A stretch of DNA of 64,000 bases, from the NCBI RefSeq assembly GCF_001500125.1, contig NZ_LQIV01000011.1:1-64000 (forward strand), written 5' to 3'. The position numbers and the translations under genes were made by a program. The stretch's first letter is position 1. Every line of letters starts with the position of its first letter. The notes under the pieces are model-generated. The model was not told where the DNA came from. It did not search any database and worked only from the letters and a program-made list of their open reading frames with translations. The stretch is from Mycobacterium sp. IS-1742 (GTDB lineage Bacteria > Actinomycetota > Actinomycetes > Mycobacteriales > Mycobacteriaceae). Positions 17,997 to 27,470 of this stretch are shown here, piece after piece.

Positions 17997-19453
17997 CGGC
18001 CCCGGCTCCGGAGCGGCCGTGGCTGCGGCTGAGCCCGCGCATGCTGCTCGTCCACCCGGTGCACGAGGTGCTGCGTCAGGTCCCGGTGCTGATCGGTTCG
18101 GTGGTGCTGGGCTCGGCGACCGGGAATCCGTTGTGGGCGGTCGCCGCGCTGGTCGTGACGGTCGCCGTCGGGATCGCGCGGTGGTTCACGACGACGTACC
18201 GGATCGACGCCGAGGAGGTCCAGCTGCGTGCCGGTGTCCTGCAGCGCCGGGTGCTCTCGGTGCCGCGCAACAGGATTCGATCGGTGTCCACCGATGCCCG
18301 GTTGCTGCACCGGTTGCTCGGCCTGACCGTGCTGCGGGTGAGCACCGGGCAGGAGGCGCGCGGGGACGACGCGTTCGCGCTCGACGCGGTCGAGGCCGGT
18401 CAGGTGCCGCATCTGCGGGCCGAGCTGCTGGCCGGCTCGCTGACCGTCGCCGCCGATGCCGAACCACGGGGCCGCGTGCTGGCGCGCTGGCAGCCGGGAT
18501 GGTTGCGGTACAGCCCGCTCAGCTTCACCGGCCTGGCGATGATCGCCGCCGCGGCCGGTCTGCTGTATCAGGCGGGAGTCGGTGCGCTGCTGCGTGATTC
18601 GGGCCTCGCCGAAGACGGCCGCGACGTCGCTGAGCGTTTCGGCGTGGCGGCGACGGTGGCCGCAGTCGTGCTCGCCGTGCTGACCGCGTCCGTGGTGCTG
18701 TCGGTGCTGCGGTCCCTGGTGACCTACGGCAACCTGCTCCTGCGGCGCGATGCGGACGTCCTGCACCTCGAACACGGCCTGCTGCGGCGGCGGGAACACA
18801 CCTACGACATGCGCCGGCTCCGCGGCGGCACGTTGCGCGAACCGCTGCTGGTCAGGGCCTTCGGCGGTGCGCGGCTGGACGCGGTGATGACCGGGGTGGG
18901 CGGTGAGGGTGAGGCGTCGTTGCTGCTGCCGCCCTGCCCGGCGGCGACCGCACGCGCGGTGCTGAGCGATGTGATCGCCCGCGAACAGGAGGTCACCGGA
19001 CCGCTGCGCAGCCACGGGGCGGCCGCGGCGCGGCGACGGTGGACCCGAGCGTTGGTGGCACCGGTGACGTCGGGTGTCGTGCTGGCGGTGGCAACCGTGC
19101 CTGCGGCGCCACCTGTCTGGCTGTGGGTGGTGTGGGCGGTGTTCGCGGTGGGCTGCGCGCTGCTCGCCGCCGACCGGGTCCGCGCGCTCGGGCACCGGGT
19201 CGGCGACGGCTGGCTGGTGGCGCGCACCGGCAGCCTCGAGCGGCGCCGCGACTGCATCGCCGGGCCCGGCATCATCGGGTGGACGGTGCGGCAGACGTTC
19301 CTCCAGCGGCGGTCCGGCGTGGCGACGCTGATCGCCGCCACCGCCGCGGGCGAAAAGGCCTACCGCGTCATCGACGTCCCCGCCGACGCGGCGTGGTCGA
19401 TCGTGGCGGCGGCCTCGCCGTGGGTGAGGGACGTCCCCTGGGTGCGTGATTGA
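17993..19453 (+). CDS. bacterial PH-domain membrane protein (YdbT-like)
   Basis: A 486-residue protein with paired membrane helices and repeated bPH2 domains. The first domain has FTTTYRIDAEEVQLRAGVLQRRVLSVPRNRIRSV-type sequence around residues 63-100; later ones lie at about 245-320 and 400-475. In Bacillus, YdbS/YdbT contribute to resistance to class IIa/leaderless bacteriocins and to membrane stress. That role is known for the family and only inferred here. GTG start at 17993. Confidence 0.82.
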   Translation: MTAPAPERPWLRLSPRMLLVHPVHEVLRQVPVLIGSVVLGSATGNPLWAVAALVVTVAVGIARWFTTTYRIDAEEVQLRAGVLQRRVLSVPRNRIRSVSTDARLLHRLLGLTVLRVSTGQEARGDDAFALDAVEAGQVPHLRAELLAGSLTVAADAEPRGRVLARWQPGWLRYSPLSFTGLAMIAAAAGLLYQAGVGALLRDSGLAEDGRDVAERFGVAATVAAVVLAVLTASVVLSVLRSLVTYGNLLLRRDADVLHLEHGLLRRREHTYDMRRLRGGTLREPLLVRAFGGARLDAVMTGVGGEGEASLLLPPCPAATARAVLSDVIAREQEVTGPLRSHGAAAARRRWTRALVAPVTSGVVLAVATVPAAPPVWLWVVWAVFAVGCALLAADRVRALGHRVGDGWLVARTGSLERRRDCIAGPGIIGWTVRQTFLQRRSGVATLIAATAAGEKAYRVIDVPADAAWSIVAAASPWVRDVPWVRD

Positions 19454-19486
19454 CCGGGTCCGAGTTGCGCGCCGCGGGTGGCGGTT

Positions 19487-19492
19487 TACTGT
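19487..19492 (+). promoter_or_regulatory. candidate leaderless -10 of the HAD gene
   Basis: TACTGT fits the mycobacterial TANNNT consensus, with exactly 6 nt between it and the ATG at 19499 and no Shine-Dalgarno sequence. This is the usual geometry for a leaderless transcript. Confidence 0.4.
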
Positions 19493-19498
19493 CGGCGC

Positions 19499-20314
19499 AT
19501 GGCGATCGGTGGGGTGCTCTTCGACATCGATGGCGTGCTGGTGACGTCGTGGCGGCCGATCGAGGGTGCGGCCGAGACCCTGGGGGTGCTCGCCGAACAT
19601 CAGGTCGCGCGGTCCTATCTGACGAACACCACGACCAAGACCCGCAGGCAGATCGCCGACCTGCTCGTCGACGCCGGGATGCAGGTCACCGCCGACGAGG
19701 TGATCACCGCCGCGGTGCTCACCGCCGAGTACGTCCGCGACCGTTACCCGGGCGCCCGGTGTTTCCTGGTGAACAGCGGCAGGATCGGCGAGGACATGCC
19801 CGGCGTCGACCTGGTGTACGCCGGTGAATTCGGCCCCGACCACGTCCCCGAGCCACCGGATGTGGTGCTGCTCGGTGGTGCGGGCCCGGAGTACGACCAC
19901 CTGACGCTGAGCTGGGTCTACGACTGGATGGCGCGCGGTGTGCCGGTGGTCGCCATGCACCGCAGCACATCGTGGAACACCGCCGACGGGCTGCGGATCG
20001 ACACCGGGATGTACCTCATCGGGATGGAGGAGACGTCGGGTCGCAAGGCGACGGCGGTCGGCAAACCCGCACCCGAGGGATTCCTGGCCGCCGCGGGCCG
20101 CCTCGGTGTCGACCCCGACGAGATGTACATCGTCGGCGACGATCTGAACAACGACGTGCTGGCCGGTCAGGTGGTCGGGATGACGGGGGTGCTGGTGCGC
20201 ACCGGCAAGTTCCGACAGGACACGTTGGACCGTTGGGCCGCGGACGAATTCGCGATGCAGCCCAACCACGTGATCGACTCCGTGGCCGATCTGCCCGGAC
20301 TGCTCGGCCTGTGA
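19499..20314 (+). CDS. HAD-IIA superfamily hydrolase
   Basis: A 271-residue phosphatase-like enzyme. The nucleophile motif DIDGVL (around residues 9-14), TNTTTKTR (motif II Ser/Thr region), K in AVGKPAPE, and the terminal GDDLNNDV acidic motif give the full HAD catalytic set. The cap between motifs II and III is of the C2 (NagD/LHPP) type. The substrate is a phosphorylated small molecule that cannot be named. ATG 19499 was chosen over an upstream in-frame start because the domain begins immediately after it. Confidence 0.87.
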   Translation: MAIGGVLFDIDGVLVTSWRPIEGAAETLGVLAEHQVARSYLTNTTTKTRRQIADLLVDAGMQVTADEVITAAVLTAEYVRDRYPGARCFLVNSGRIGEDMPGVDLVYAGEFGPDHVPEPPDVVLLGGAGPEYDHLTLSWVYDWMARGVPVVAMHRSTSWNTADGLRIDTGMYLIGMEETSGRKATAVGKPAPEGFLAAAGRLGVDPDEMYIVGDDLNNDVLAGQVVGMTGVLVRTGKFRQDTLDRWAADEFAMQPNHVIDSVADLPGLLGL

Positions 20315-20347
20315 GGCCGCCGTCGGTTGCCCGCTGCGCCAGGACAT

Positions 20348-20365
20348 CTCAACCGTTCGGTTGAG
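20348..20365. promoter_or_regulatory. palindromic operator upstream of the FAD monooxygenase gene
   Basis: The sequence CTCAACCG TT CGGTTGAG has 8-bp perfect arms and a 2-bp centre, ending 61 bp before the ATG of the downstream monooxygenase. The shape is typical of a TetR-family operator. No TetR gene is adjacent; the nearest regulator is the convergent LuxR-type gene. Confidence 0.5.
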
Positions 20366-20426
20366 GCGCGCCACCCCGCGAGATGGTTGGGTCGATCCCG
20401 ACACCTATGACGGGGAGGGATGGGCC

Positions 20427-21809
20427 ATGCCCAGAATCGGCGAGCACGCAGTGGTGTGCGGGGCGAGCATGGCCGGGCTCCTGGCCGCCCGGGTGCTCAC
20501 CGACTACTACGACCGGGTCACCGTGGTCGAACGGGACAGGCTGGTCGACGAACCGGTGGCCCGCCGCGGCGTACCGCAGGGCTGCCAACCGCACGCGTTG
20601 CTCGCGCGGTGCGCGCAGATCCTCGACGAACTGTTCCCGGGATACCTCGACGACCTGGTCGCCGCGGGCGCCCACCGCTGGGACGACGGCGACATGTCGA
20701 AGTTCGACATCAGCTTCGCCGGCCACGTGATCCTGAACACCTGCAGGCTGCCGAGGCCCGAGACCCTGGTGCAGCACTACGCGAGCCGGCCGATGATCGA
20801 GCACCAGGTGTGGCGCCGGGTGTGCGCCCTGCCCCAGGTGAACATCGTCGACGGGCACCGGGTCGAGACGCTGCTGCGCTCAGGGTCCCGTGTCACCGGT
20901 GTGCGGGTGAGCGAGATCGACGGTCCCACAACCGATTTTCCCGCCGATCTGGTGGTCGATGCGTCCGGACGCGGGTCCCGGACCCCCGCCCTGCTGGCCG
21001 AACTCGGCTACGAGCGACCCGAGGTCGAGGAGCTGGTCATCCGGGTCGCGTACGCGAGCATGCCGGTGCGCATTCCGCCGGATACGCTGCGGCAGAACCT
21101 CATCATCCGGATGTTCGAGCCGGGACGCCCACGTGGGTTCGTCATGTTCCGGTGCGAGCGGGACGACTGGCTGGTCGCCGCGGGCACCCTCGGACCGGTC
21201 CGCCCGCCGAGCACCCCGGCCGAACTCCTCGACTTCGGCGAGGGGATCGCTCCGGCGTACGCGCTCGCCGCGGCGCGGGCGGCCGAACCGCTGGGCGGTG
21301 TCCGGGTGCACCAGTATCCGAGTAACCGCTGGCGCCGCTACGACAAGCTCAAGCGCTTCCCCGCGGGTTTCGTCGTCCTCGGCGACGCCGTCTGCAGCTT
21401 CAACCCCATCTACGGTCAGGGCATGACGGTCGCCGCGATCGAGGCGACGGTCCTGCGAGACTGTCTGCGCGCCGGCGACGCCGACCTTCCGCGCCGCTTC
21501 CACCGCGCGGCCGCCAAGACGATCCGGGTGGCCTGGCAGACGGCGGTCGGCAGCGATCTGGCCCTGCCGGAAGTGCAGGGCAGGCCGTCGATGTCGATGC
21601 GGCTCACCAACGCCTACACCGACCGGGTGCTGCGCGCCGCCGAGACCGATGCGGTGGTGGCACTGGACTTCCTGCGCGTCGTGGGGATGGTCGCGCCGCC
21701 CGCACAGTTGGTGCATCCGGCGACGCTGGCCAGGGTGGCGCGGGGGCAGCGCCGCCGCGCGTCCGCGGCGGGCGGCAGTGAATCCGCCCTCACGGCAGCA
21801 GCGCGGTGA
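20427..21809 (+). CDS. FAD-dependent monooxygenase/oxidoreductase
   Basis: A 460-residue flavoprotein. The N-terminal FAD-binding motif is CGASMAGLLAAR, a GxSxAG variant (about 10-20), and the second FAD motif is VLGDAVCSFNPIYGQGM, in which GD binds the flavin ribityl. This places it with group A aromatic/polyketide-type monooxygenases and halogenase-like flavoproteins. The substrate is unknown. ATG 20427 has GGGGAGGG upstream. Its 3' end overlaps the convergent LuxR gene by 20 bp. Confidence 0.86.
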   Translation: MPRIGEHAVVCGASMAGLLAARVLTDYYDRVTVVERDRLVDEPVARRGVPQGCQPHALLARCAQILDELFPGYLDDLVAAGAHRWDDGDMSKFDISFAGHVILNTCRLPRPETLVQHYASRPMIEHQVWRRVCALPQVNIVDGHRVETLLRSGSRVTGVRVSEIDGPTTDFPADLVVDASGRGSRTPALLAELGYERPEVEELVIRVAYASMPVRIPPDTLRQNLIIRMFEPGRPRGFVMFRCERDDWLVAAGTLGPVRPPSTPAELLDFGEGIAPAYALAAARAAEPLGGVRVHQYPSNRWRRYDKLKRFPAGFVVLGDAVCSFNPIYGQGMTVAAIEATVLRDCLRAGDADLPRRFHRAAAKTIRVAWQTAVGSDLALPEVQGRPSMSMRLTNAYTDRVLRAAETDAVVALDFLRVVGMVAPPAQLVHPATLARVARGQRRRASAAGGSESALTAAAR

Positions 21810-22890
21810 GGAGACGGACCAGCTCGGCCTGACGGTGAGTGTCGGTCTTGTCGAAGACGTGCTGCAGGTGGGTCTTGACCGTGGCGACCGAGACCGACAA
21901 CTCCTCGGAGATCGGCGTGAGCCCCTGCCCGCCCGCGACCCGCAGCGCGACGTCGCACTCACCGTTGGTGAGACCGAAGAGATTGCGCAGCATCTCCTTC
22001 GGCGGCTGCGGCCGGTTGTCGGGATCGACGACGACGACCAGGGCTCGCGGCTCGGCCCACACGCGCTCTCCACCGGCCGGAAACGGGAACGTGTGAGCGA
22101 CGAAGGCGTGTCTGCCCGACGGGCGCGGACACAGCACCGACGCACCGGTGCGTGCACCGCCGTCGCCCATGCCCAGCGCGTCATACACCGCATGCTGAAG
22201 GGCCGCGTCCGCATCGGAGCGGAAGGCGCGCAGCCGACCGGACCGGACCGTCAGGCCGTCGGCGCGGCGCAACAGCATCGATGCGGTCGAATTGCAGTAC
22301 AGCACAACGCTGTCGGCGGCGACGACCAGGACCGCCTGGCGCATGCTGTCGATCGCCCCGGCGAGGTCACCGGTGTCGCGCCTGAGCTCGGCGAGGTGTT
22401 TCTCGGTGCGCAGCGCCTGCTGGAAGTGGGGGATCAGGGCGGCGACGAGTTCGGCCCGTTCGGCGGTGACGAACGGTTCGTCGCGCCGCCGGTCGGCCAC
22501 GATGAAACAGGCGGGGTGGTCGTCCCCGGTCAGCCGGACGAACAGCCCGTCGTCCATGTGGTTGGGCTGGATCCAGTCGCCGTTGAACTCGGACCGCTCG
22601 TCGAGGTCGACCAGCTGCCGCCCGCTGTGGATCAGTCCGACCGGACCCCGCTCCACGGTCTCGAGCACGTAGTCGATCCGGTGGTAGTACTCGCGGTAGG
22701 TGCGGTGGGCGTCGGGTGGCAGGCTGGCCCGCTCGGCGCTGCGCCCCACGTCCTCGGCGATCAGCATCGCCCCGGTGACCGCGCCGAGCGTGTGCCGGAT
22801 GTCGGCCATCGCGTCCACCCAGTGCTCGGGCGTGACCGCGGCGTCGTGGATCGCCGAGACTAGGCGCGAGAATTCATCCAGCGTGACCAT
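21790..22890 (-). CDS. LuxR-type transcriptional regulator
   Basis: A 366-residue regulator with a C-terminal GerE helix-turn-helix (about 305-362; FGLTNGECDVALRVAGGQGLTPISEELSVSVATVKTHLQHVF). The N-terminal two-thirds resembles a degenerate GAF/PAS-like sensor with DRRRDEPF and FPAGGERVWAEPRALVVVVDP. Such proteins usually act alone rather than with a kinase. It is convergent with the FAD monooxygenase and may control it, but adjacency is the only evidence. Confidence 0.83.
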   Translation of the reverse strand: MVTLDEFSRLVSAIHDAAVTPEHWVDAMADIRHTLGAVTGAMLIAEDVGRSAERASLPPDAHRTYREYYHRIDYVLETVERGPVGLIHSGRQLVDLDERSEFNGDWIQPNHMDDGLFVRLTGDDHPACFIVADRRRDEPFVTAERAELVAALIPHFQQALRTEKHLAELRRDTGDLAGAIDSMRQAVLVVAADSVVLYCNSTASMLLRRADGLTVRSGRLRAFRSDADAALQHAVYDALGMGDGGARTGASVLCPRPSGRHAFVAHTFPFPAGGERVWAEPRALVVVVDPDNRPQPPKEMLRNLFGLTNGECDVALRVAGGQGLTPISEELSVSVATVKTHLQHVFDKTDTHRQAELVRLLTALLP

Positions 22891-23014
22891 GGCCGGTACC
22901 CCGTGCGGACAACCGTTTTCATCGCGTACCCCCGGATTGCGCGTACAACGACTCTAGTTCTCGATCAGACCGGTGACAGCACTGCGGAGCGGACTGCTTA
23001 CATCGTCAACGGAC

Positions 23015-23030
23015 GCCTGACCCGTCAGGC
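23015..23030 (-). terminator. short hairpin at the helicase gene end
   Basis: GCCTGAC CC GTCAGGC is a perfect 7-bp inverted repeat with a 2-bp centre that overlaps the helicase stop codon (23025-23027). There is no T-tract. It could be a mycobacterial-type intrinsic terminator or chance. Confidence 0.3.
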
Positions 23031-24722
23031 CTTGAGCGTGCGCACCGCCGCGATACGGGCCTGCAACTGATCCGACGTCGCTGCGGCCACCGGCGGCCCA
23101 CCGCAGATGCGGCGCAGTTCGTTGTGGATCCATCCGTGCGGCTTGTTGAGCCGGTGATGCGCCAGCGACACCAGCGTGTTGAGTTCCTGACGCAGTTCGC
23201 GCAGCTGGCCGTAGGGTGTGACCGGCGGCGGCTCGCCCGAGGCGGTGCGCCTGGTCAGCTGCTCCTCCTGTCTGCGCCGCAACAGATCTCGCATCTGGTC
23301 GGAGTCGAGCAGTCCAGGGATCCCGAGGTAGTCGGCCTCTTCGTCGCTGCCCGCCGGGGTGGCGGTGCCGAACGACGCGCCGTCGAAGATGACCTGGTCC
23401 AGTTCCGCGCTGGCGCCCAGCGATTCGAACCCGCGATCCTCTTCGGTGGGCTCGGTGCGGCGGCGTTCGACGAGTTCCTCGTCGCCCATCGACTCGCGGT
23501 GGGGTTTGCCGAGCACATGGTCGCGCTGGGCTTCCATCTGGCTGGCCAGCTCGAGGAGCGTCGGCACCGACGGCACGAAAATGCTGGCGGTCTCCCCGGG
23601 GCGCCGCGACCGCACGAAACGCCCGATCGCCTGCGCGAAGAACAACGGGGTCGATGCGCTGGTGGCGTAGACGCCGACCGCCAGCCGCGGCACGTCGACG
23701 CCCTCGGACACCATCCGGACCGCCACCAGCCACGGCGTGTCGCCTGCCGCGTACTCCGCGATCCGCGCCGACGAGCCGGGGTCGTCGGACAGCACCAGGG
23801 TCGGCGCCTGGCCGGTCATCTTCGTCAGCAGCGCCGCGTACTGGCGGGCGGCGGTCTGGTCGGTGGCGATGATCATCGCCCCGGCATCCGGTATCCCGCC
23901 GTCGCGCAGCTGGCGCAACCTGGTGTCCGCGGCCTTGAGGACCGCGGGGATCCACTCCCCGTTCGCGTCGAGCACGGTGCGCCACGCCCGCGCGGTCTGC
24001 TCGGCGCTCAGCGGTTCGCCGAGGCGGGCGGCGTGTTCCTCCCCGGCACTGCTGCGCCACCGCGCCTCACCGGAGTAGGCCAGGAAGATCACCGGGCGCA
24101 CCACCCCGTCGGCCAGCGCGTCGGCGTACCCGTAGGTGTGGTCGGACTCCGAGCGCAGCAAACCTTCAGCGTCCGGGACGTAGTTCACGAACGGGATCGG
24201 GCTGTCGTCGCTGCGGAACGGGGTCCCGGTGAGCGAGAGGCGGCGGGTGGCGTCGCTGAACGCCTCGCGCATCGCCTCACCCCACGTCTTGGCGTCCCCG
24301 CCGTGATGGATCTCGTCGAAGATGACCAGGGTGCGGTAGTTCTCCGTCCGCACCCGGTGCCGGGTCGGGTGGCTGGCCACCTGGGCGTAGGTCACCGCGA
24401 CGCCGTGGTACTCCGACGACGTCTGCGCCGAGGAGTTGCTGAACTTCGGGTCCAGCGCGATGCCCACCCGGGAGGCGGCCAGCGCCCACTGGATCTTGAG
24501 GTGCTCGGTCGGCACCACCACGGTGACACGTTCGACGGTGTCGACGGGGAGCAGCTCACCGGCGATGCGCAGGGCAAACGTGGTCTTACCAGCACCGGGG
24601 GTGGCGACGGCCAGGAAGTCGCGCGGCCTGGCGGCAAGATACCGCACCAATGCCCGACGCTGCCAGCCACGCAAAGCCTGGGTGTCGGGCGCTGCATAAG
24701 CCCGCACCCAAAGACTCCTCAC
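23025..24722 (-). CDS. superfamily 2 DEAD/DEAH-box helicase
   Basis: A 565-residue SF2 helicase resembling restriction-type/UvrB-like translocases. Motif I is ATPGAGKTTFAL (around 40-51), motif II DEIHH, motif III SLTGTPFRS, motif V MVSEGVDVPRLAVG and motif VI QAIGRFVRS. A C-terminal helical domain of ~120 residues has no recognisable function. The start is GTG at 24722; an in-frame GTG five codons later is possible. It is divergent from the UvrA-like gene across 207 bp, so a joint role in DNA processing is conceivable but unproven. Confidence 0.87.
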   Translation of the reverse strand: MRSLWVRAYAAPDTQALRGWQRRALVRYLAARPRDFLAVATPGAGKTTFALRIAGELLPVDTVERVTVVVPTEHLKIQWALAASRVGIALDPKFSNSSAQTSSEYHGVAVTYAQVASHPTRHRVRTENYRTLVIFDEIHHGGDAKTWGEAMREAFSDATRRLSLTGTPFRSDDSPIPFVNYVPDAEGLLRSESDHTYGYADALADGVVRPVIFLAYSGEARWRSSAGEEHAARLGEPLSAEQTARAWRTVLDANGEWIPAVLKAADTRLRQLRDGGIPDAGAMIIATDQTAARQYAALLTKMTGQAPTLVLSDDPGSSARIAEYAAGDTPWLVAVRMVSEGVDVPRLAVGVYATSASTPLFFAQAIGRFVRSRRPGETASIFVPSVPTLLELASQMEAQRDHVLGKPHRESMGDEELVERRRTEPTEEDRGFESLGASAELDQVIFDGASFGTATPAGSDEEADYLGIPGLLDSDQMRDLLRRRQEEQLTRRTASGEPPPVTPYGQLRELRQELNTLVSLAHHRLNKPHGWIHNELRRICGGPPVAAATSDQLQARIAAVRTLKA

Positions 24723-24929
24723 TGATCGGACAGCAGCCTAGCGCAACGGATTCCGGGCGCGCACATCCGCGTGGCGCGTCGCCGGACAGACGGTGTGTCG
24801 CCCGGCGCCCGCGGCCGGGCCCTCGGTGGATGTCCGCGTTCACCCGGTCCGCCGCCCTCCGGGACCCGGCGCGGGGCGGCAGCAAACGTGGTGCCGGCCG
24901 ACCGCATCGTGGGTACTCTTCTGCGCACG

Positions 24930-27470
24930 ATGACGGCGATCGGTGAGCAGGCGGACGAGCACGATCCGCTCGTGCGCGTGTTCGGGACACGCGTGCACAA
25001 CCTCAAGGGCGTCGACGTTGCCGCACCGCGTGACGCGCTCGTCGCGTTCACCGGGATCTCCGGGTCCGGCAAATCGTCCCTGGCGTTCGGGACGATCTAC
25101 GCCGAGGCGCAGCGGCGGTACTTCGAGTCGGTGGCCCCGTACGCGCGGCGGCTGCTGCTGCCGAGCGGTGCGCCGAAGGTGGACGACATCACCGGACTGC
25201 CCCCCGCGGTGGCACTGCAGCAGCGGCGGGGGACCGCGACGTCGCGGTCGACGGTGGGGACTGTCACGACGCTGTCCAACCTGCTGAGGATGCTGTTCTC
25301 CCGCGCGGGCACCTACCCGCGCGGGGCCACCGAACGCCTGGACTCCGACGCGTTCTCGCCGAACACCGCGGTCGGCGCCTGTCCGGAGTGCCACGGGCTC
25401 GGCCGGATCCATCAGGTGACGGAGCAGACGCTGGTACCCGACCCGTCGCTGACCATCCGGGAGGGCGCCGTCGCGGCGTGGCCGGGGGCGTGGCAGGGGC
25501 AGAACCTCCGCGACATCCTCATCACGCTCGGCTACGACATCGACAGGCCATGGCACAAACTGCCGAAGCGCCAGCGGAATTGGATTCTGTTCACCGACGA
25601 TCAGCCGACCGTCGAGATCGATCCGGGCAGCCACCCCGTCACCGCCGACTACTACTACAACGGGACGTTCTCGAGTGCCGAACGCCATGTCCGGCACACC
25701 CTGGCCAACTCGCAGAGCGCGACGATGCGCCGCCGGGTGCTGCAGTACGTGAACACCGTCGAGTGCGGGACGTGCGGTGGGTCGGGGCTGCGCCCGGAGG
25801 CGCTGACGGTGACCTTCGCGGGCCGCACCATCGGCGACTACGTGGCGATGCCGCTGGCCCGACTCGCCGACGCGCTCCGCCCGGTCGCCGCGCGAACCGA
25901 TGCGGCGCCTGCGTTCGAATCGACGGAGTCCGGTGAGCTGACCGAGGTGGCCACGATGATCGCCGCTGACCTCGTCGCCCGTATCCAGGTGCTCATCGAC
26001 CTGGGGCTGGGGTATCTGACATTGAACCGCCGCACCCCCACCGTCTCACCGGGCGAACTGCAGCGGCTCCGGTTGGCCACCCAGCTTCGCGCGGGGCTCT
26101 TCGGGGTGCTCTACGTCCTCGACGAACCGTCCGCCGGTCTGCACCCCGCCGACGCCGAGCCGCTGCTCGAGGTCCTGGATCGGCTTCGGCGGGCCGGGAA
26201 TTCGGTGTTCGTCGTGGAACACGACATGGATGTGGTGCGGCGCGCCGACTGGATCGTCGACGTCGGCCCCGGCGCCGGCGAGCTCGGCGGCCGGGTGATC
26301 TACAGCGGACCCGTCGGCGGTCTCGCCGAAGTCGGCGAATCGGTCACCGGCAGATACCTGTTCGACACCGCACCGACCGCGACGCGGTCGCCGCGCGCGC
26401 CGTCGGGCTGGCTGCGCATGCGCGGCATCACGTCGCACAATCTGCGCGGCCTCGACGTCGACCTGCCGCTCGGCGTCTTCGCCGCGGTCACCGGGGTGTC
26501 GGGTTCGGGCAAGTCGACACTGGTGGTCAAGGTGCTCGGCGACGTGGTCAACCGTCAATTGGGACGCGCCGCCTTCCAAGCGGATTCGGACGCCGACGGG
26601 GACGATCCGGACGCCGAGATCGTCGACCTCGACCACGATGCGTCGATCGGGGTGAGCGCCGAGGGCGTCGAGGCGATCACCCGTCTGGTGGCCGTCGACC
26701 AGCGACCGATCGGACGGACCCCGCGTTCGACGCTGGCCACCTACACCGGACTCTTCGACGCCGTCCGGCGCGAGTTCGCGGCGACGCCCACGGCACGCCG
26801 ACGGGGCTGGACGGCGGGCCGGTTCTCGTTCAATGTCGCCGAGGGCCGCTGCCCGACCTGCCAGGGTGAGGGGTTCGTGTCGGTTGAATTGCTGTTCCTG
26901 CCAGGGACATACGCCACCTGCCCGACCTGTGGCGGCGCGCGGTACAACGAGGCCACGCTGGCGGTGCGCTATCGCGGCCGCACGATCGCCGACGTCCTGG
27001 CGATGACCGTCGACGAGGCGCTGGAGTTCTTCGCCGACATCGCGGGCGCCTCGCGCAGCCTGGCGACGCTGCGTGAGGTCGGGCTCGGCTACCTGCGGCT
27101 GGGCCAGCCCGCCACCGAATTGTCAGGCGGTGAGGCGCAACGCATCAAGTTGGCGTCGGAGCTGCAGCGGCCCAAACGCGGCCACACGCTCTACGTGCTG
27201 GACGAACCGACCACCGGCCTGCACCCGGCCGACGTGGACCTGCTCGACGCGCAGTTGCACCGCCTCGTCGACGCGGGCAACACCGTCGTCGTCGCCGAAC
27301 ACGACATGCGGATGGTCGCGGGATCCGACTGGGTCGTCGACCTCGGACCGGGTGCGGGGGCCGACGGCGGGCGGGTGGTCGCCGCGGGCACCCCGCACGA
27401 GGTGAGTCGGGCCGAATGCAGCCGCACCGCACCGTATCTCGCGGCGCGACTGGCTCACTCGACGAAGTAG
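24930..27470 (+). CDS. UvrA-like ABC ATPase lacking the UvrB-binding region
   Basis: An 846-residue UvrA-family protein with two ABC ATPase modules. The first Walker A is GISGSGKSS (42-50) with a variant signature SPGELQR; the second is GVSGSGKST with canonical LSGGEAQR. Zinc-binding pairs are CPECHGLG (151-158), CGTCGGSG, CPTCQGEG and CPTCGG. Canonical UvrA has ~950 residues with a long UvrB-binding insert between the conserved LLF.RAG segment and the first zinc site. Here only about 25 residues lie between them, as in UvrA2/DrrC-type paralogs linked to drug or DNA-damage tolerance. Confidence 0.9.
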   Translation: MTAIGEQADEHDPLVRVFGTRVHNLKGVDVAAPRDALVAFTGISGSGKSSLAFGTIYAEAQRRYFESVAPYARRLLLPSGAPKVDDITGLPPAVALQQRRGTATSRSTVGTVTTLSNLLRMLFSRAGTYPRGATERLDSDAFSPNTAVGACPECHGLGRIHQVTEQTLVPDPSLTIREGAVAAWPGAWQGQNLRDILITLGYDIDRPWHKLPKRQRNWILFTDDQPTVEIDPGSHPVTADYYYNGTFSSAERHVRHTLANSQSATMRRRVLQYVNTVECGTCGGSGLRPEALTVTFAGRTIGDYVAMPLARLADALRPVAARTDAAPAFESTESGELTEVATMIAADLVARIQVLIDLGLGYLTLNRRTPTVSPGELQRLRLATQLRAGLFGVLYVLDEPSAGLHPADAEPLLEVLDRLRRAGNSVFVVEHDMDVVRRADWIVDVGPGAGELGGRVIYSGPVGGLAEVGESVTGRYLFDTAPTATRSPRAPSGWLRMRGITSHNLRGLDVDLPLGVFAAVTGVSGSGKSTLVVKVLGDVVNRQLGRAAFQADSDADGDDPDAEIVDLDHDASIGVSAEGVEAITRLVAVDQRPIGRTPRSTLATYTGLFDAVRREFAATPTARRRGWTAGRFSFNVAEGRCPTCQGEGFVSVELLFLPGTYATCPTCGGARYNEATLAVRYRGRTIADVLAMTVDEALEFFADIAGASRSLATLREVGLGYLRLGQPATELSGGEAQRIKLASELQRPKRGHTLYVLDEPTTGLHPADVDLLDAQLHRLVDAGNTVVVAEHDMRMVAGSDWVVDLGPGAGADGGRVVAAGTPHEVSRAECSRTAPYLAARLAHSTK

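Noticed and set aside
17759..20404. An 881-codon open frame on the minus strand opposite the PH-domain and HAD genes.
   Set aside because: Low-complexity His/Arg/Gln-rich translation; all motifs are on the plus strand.
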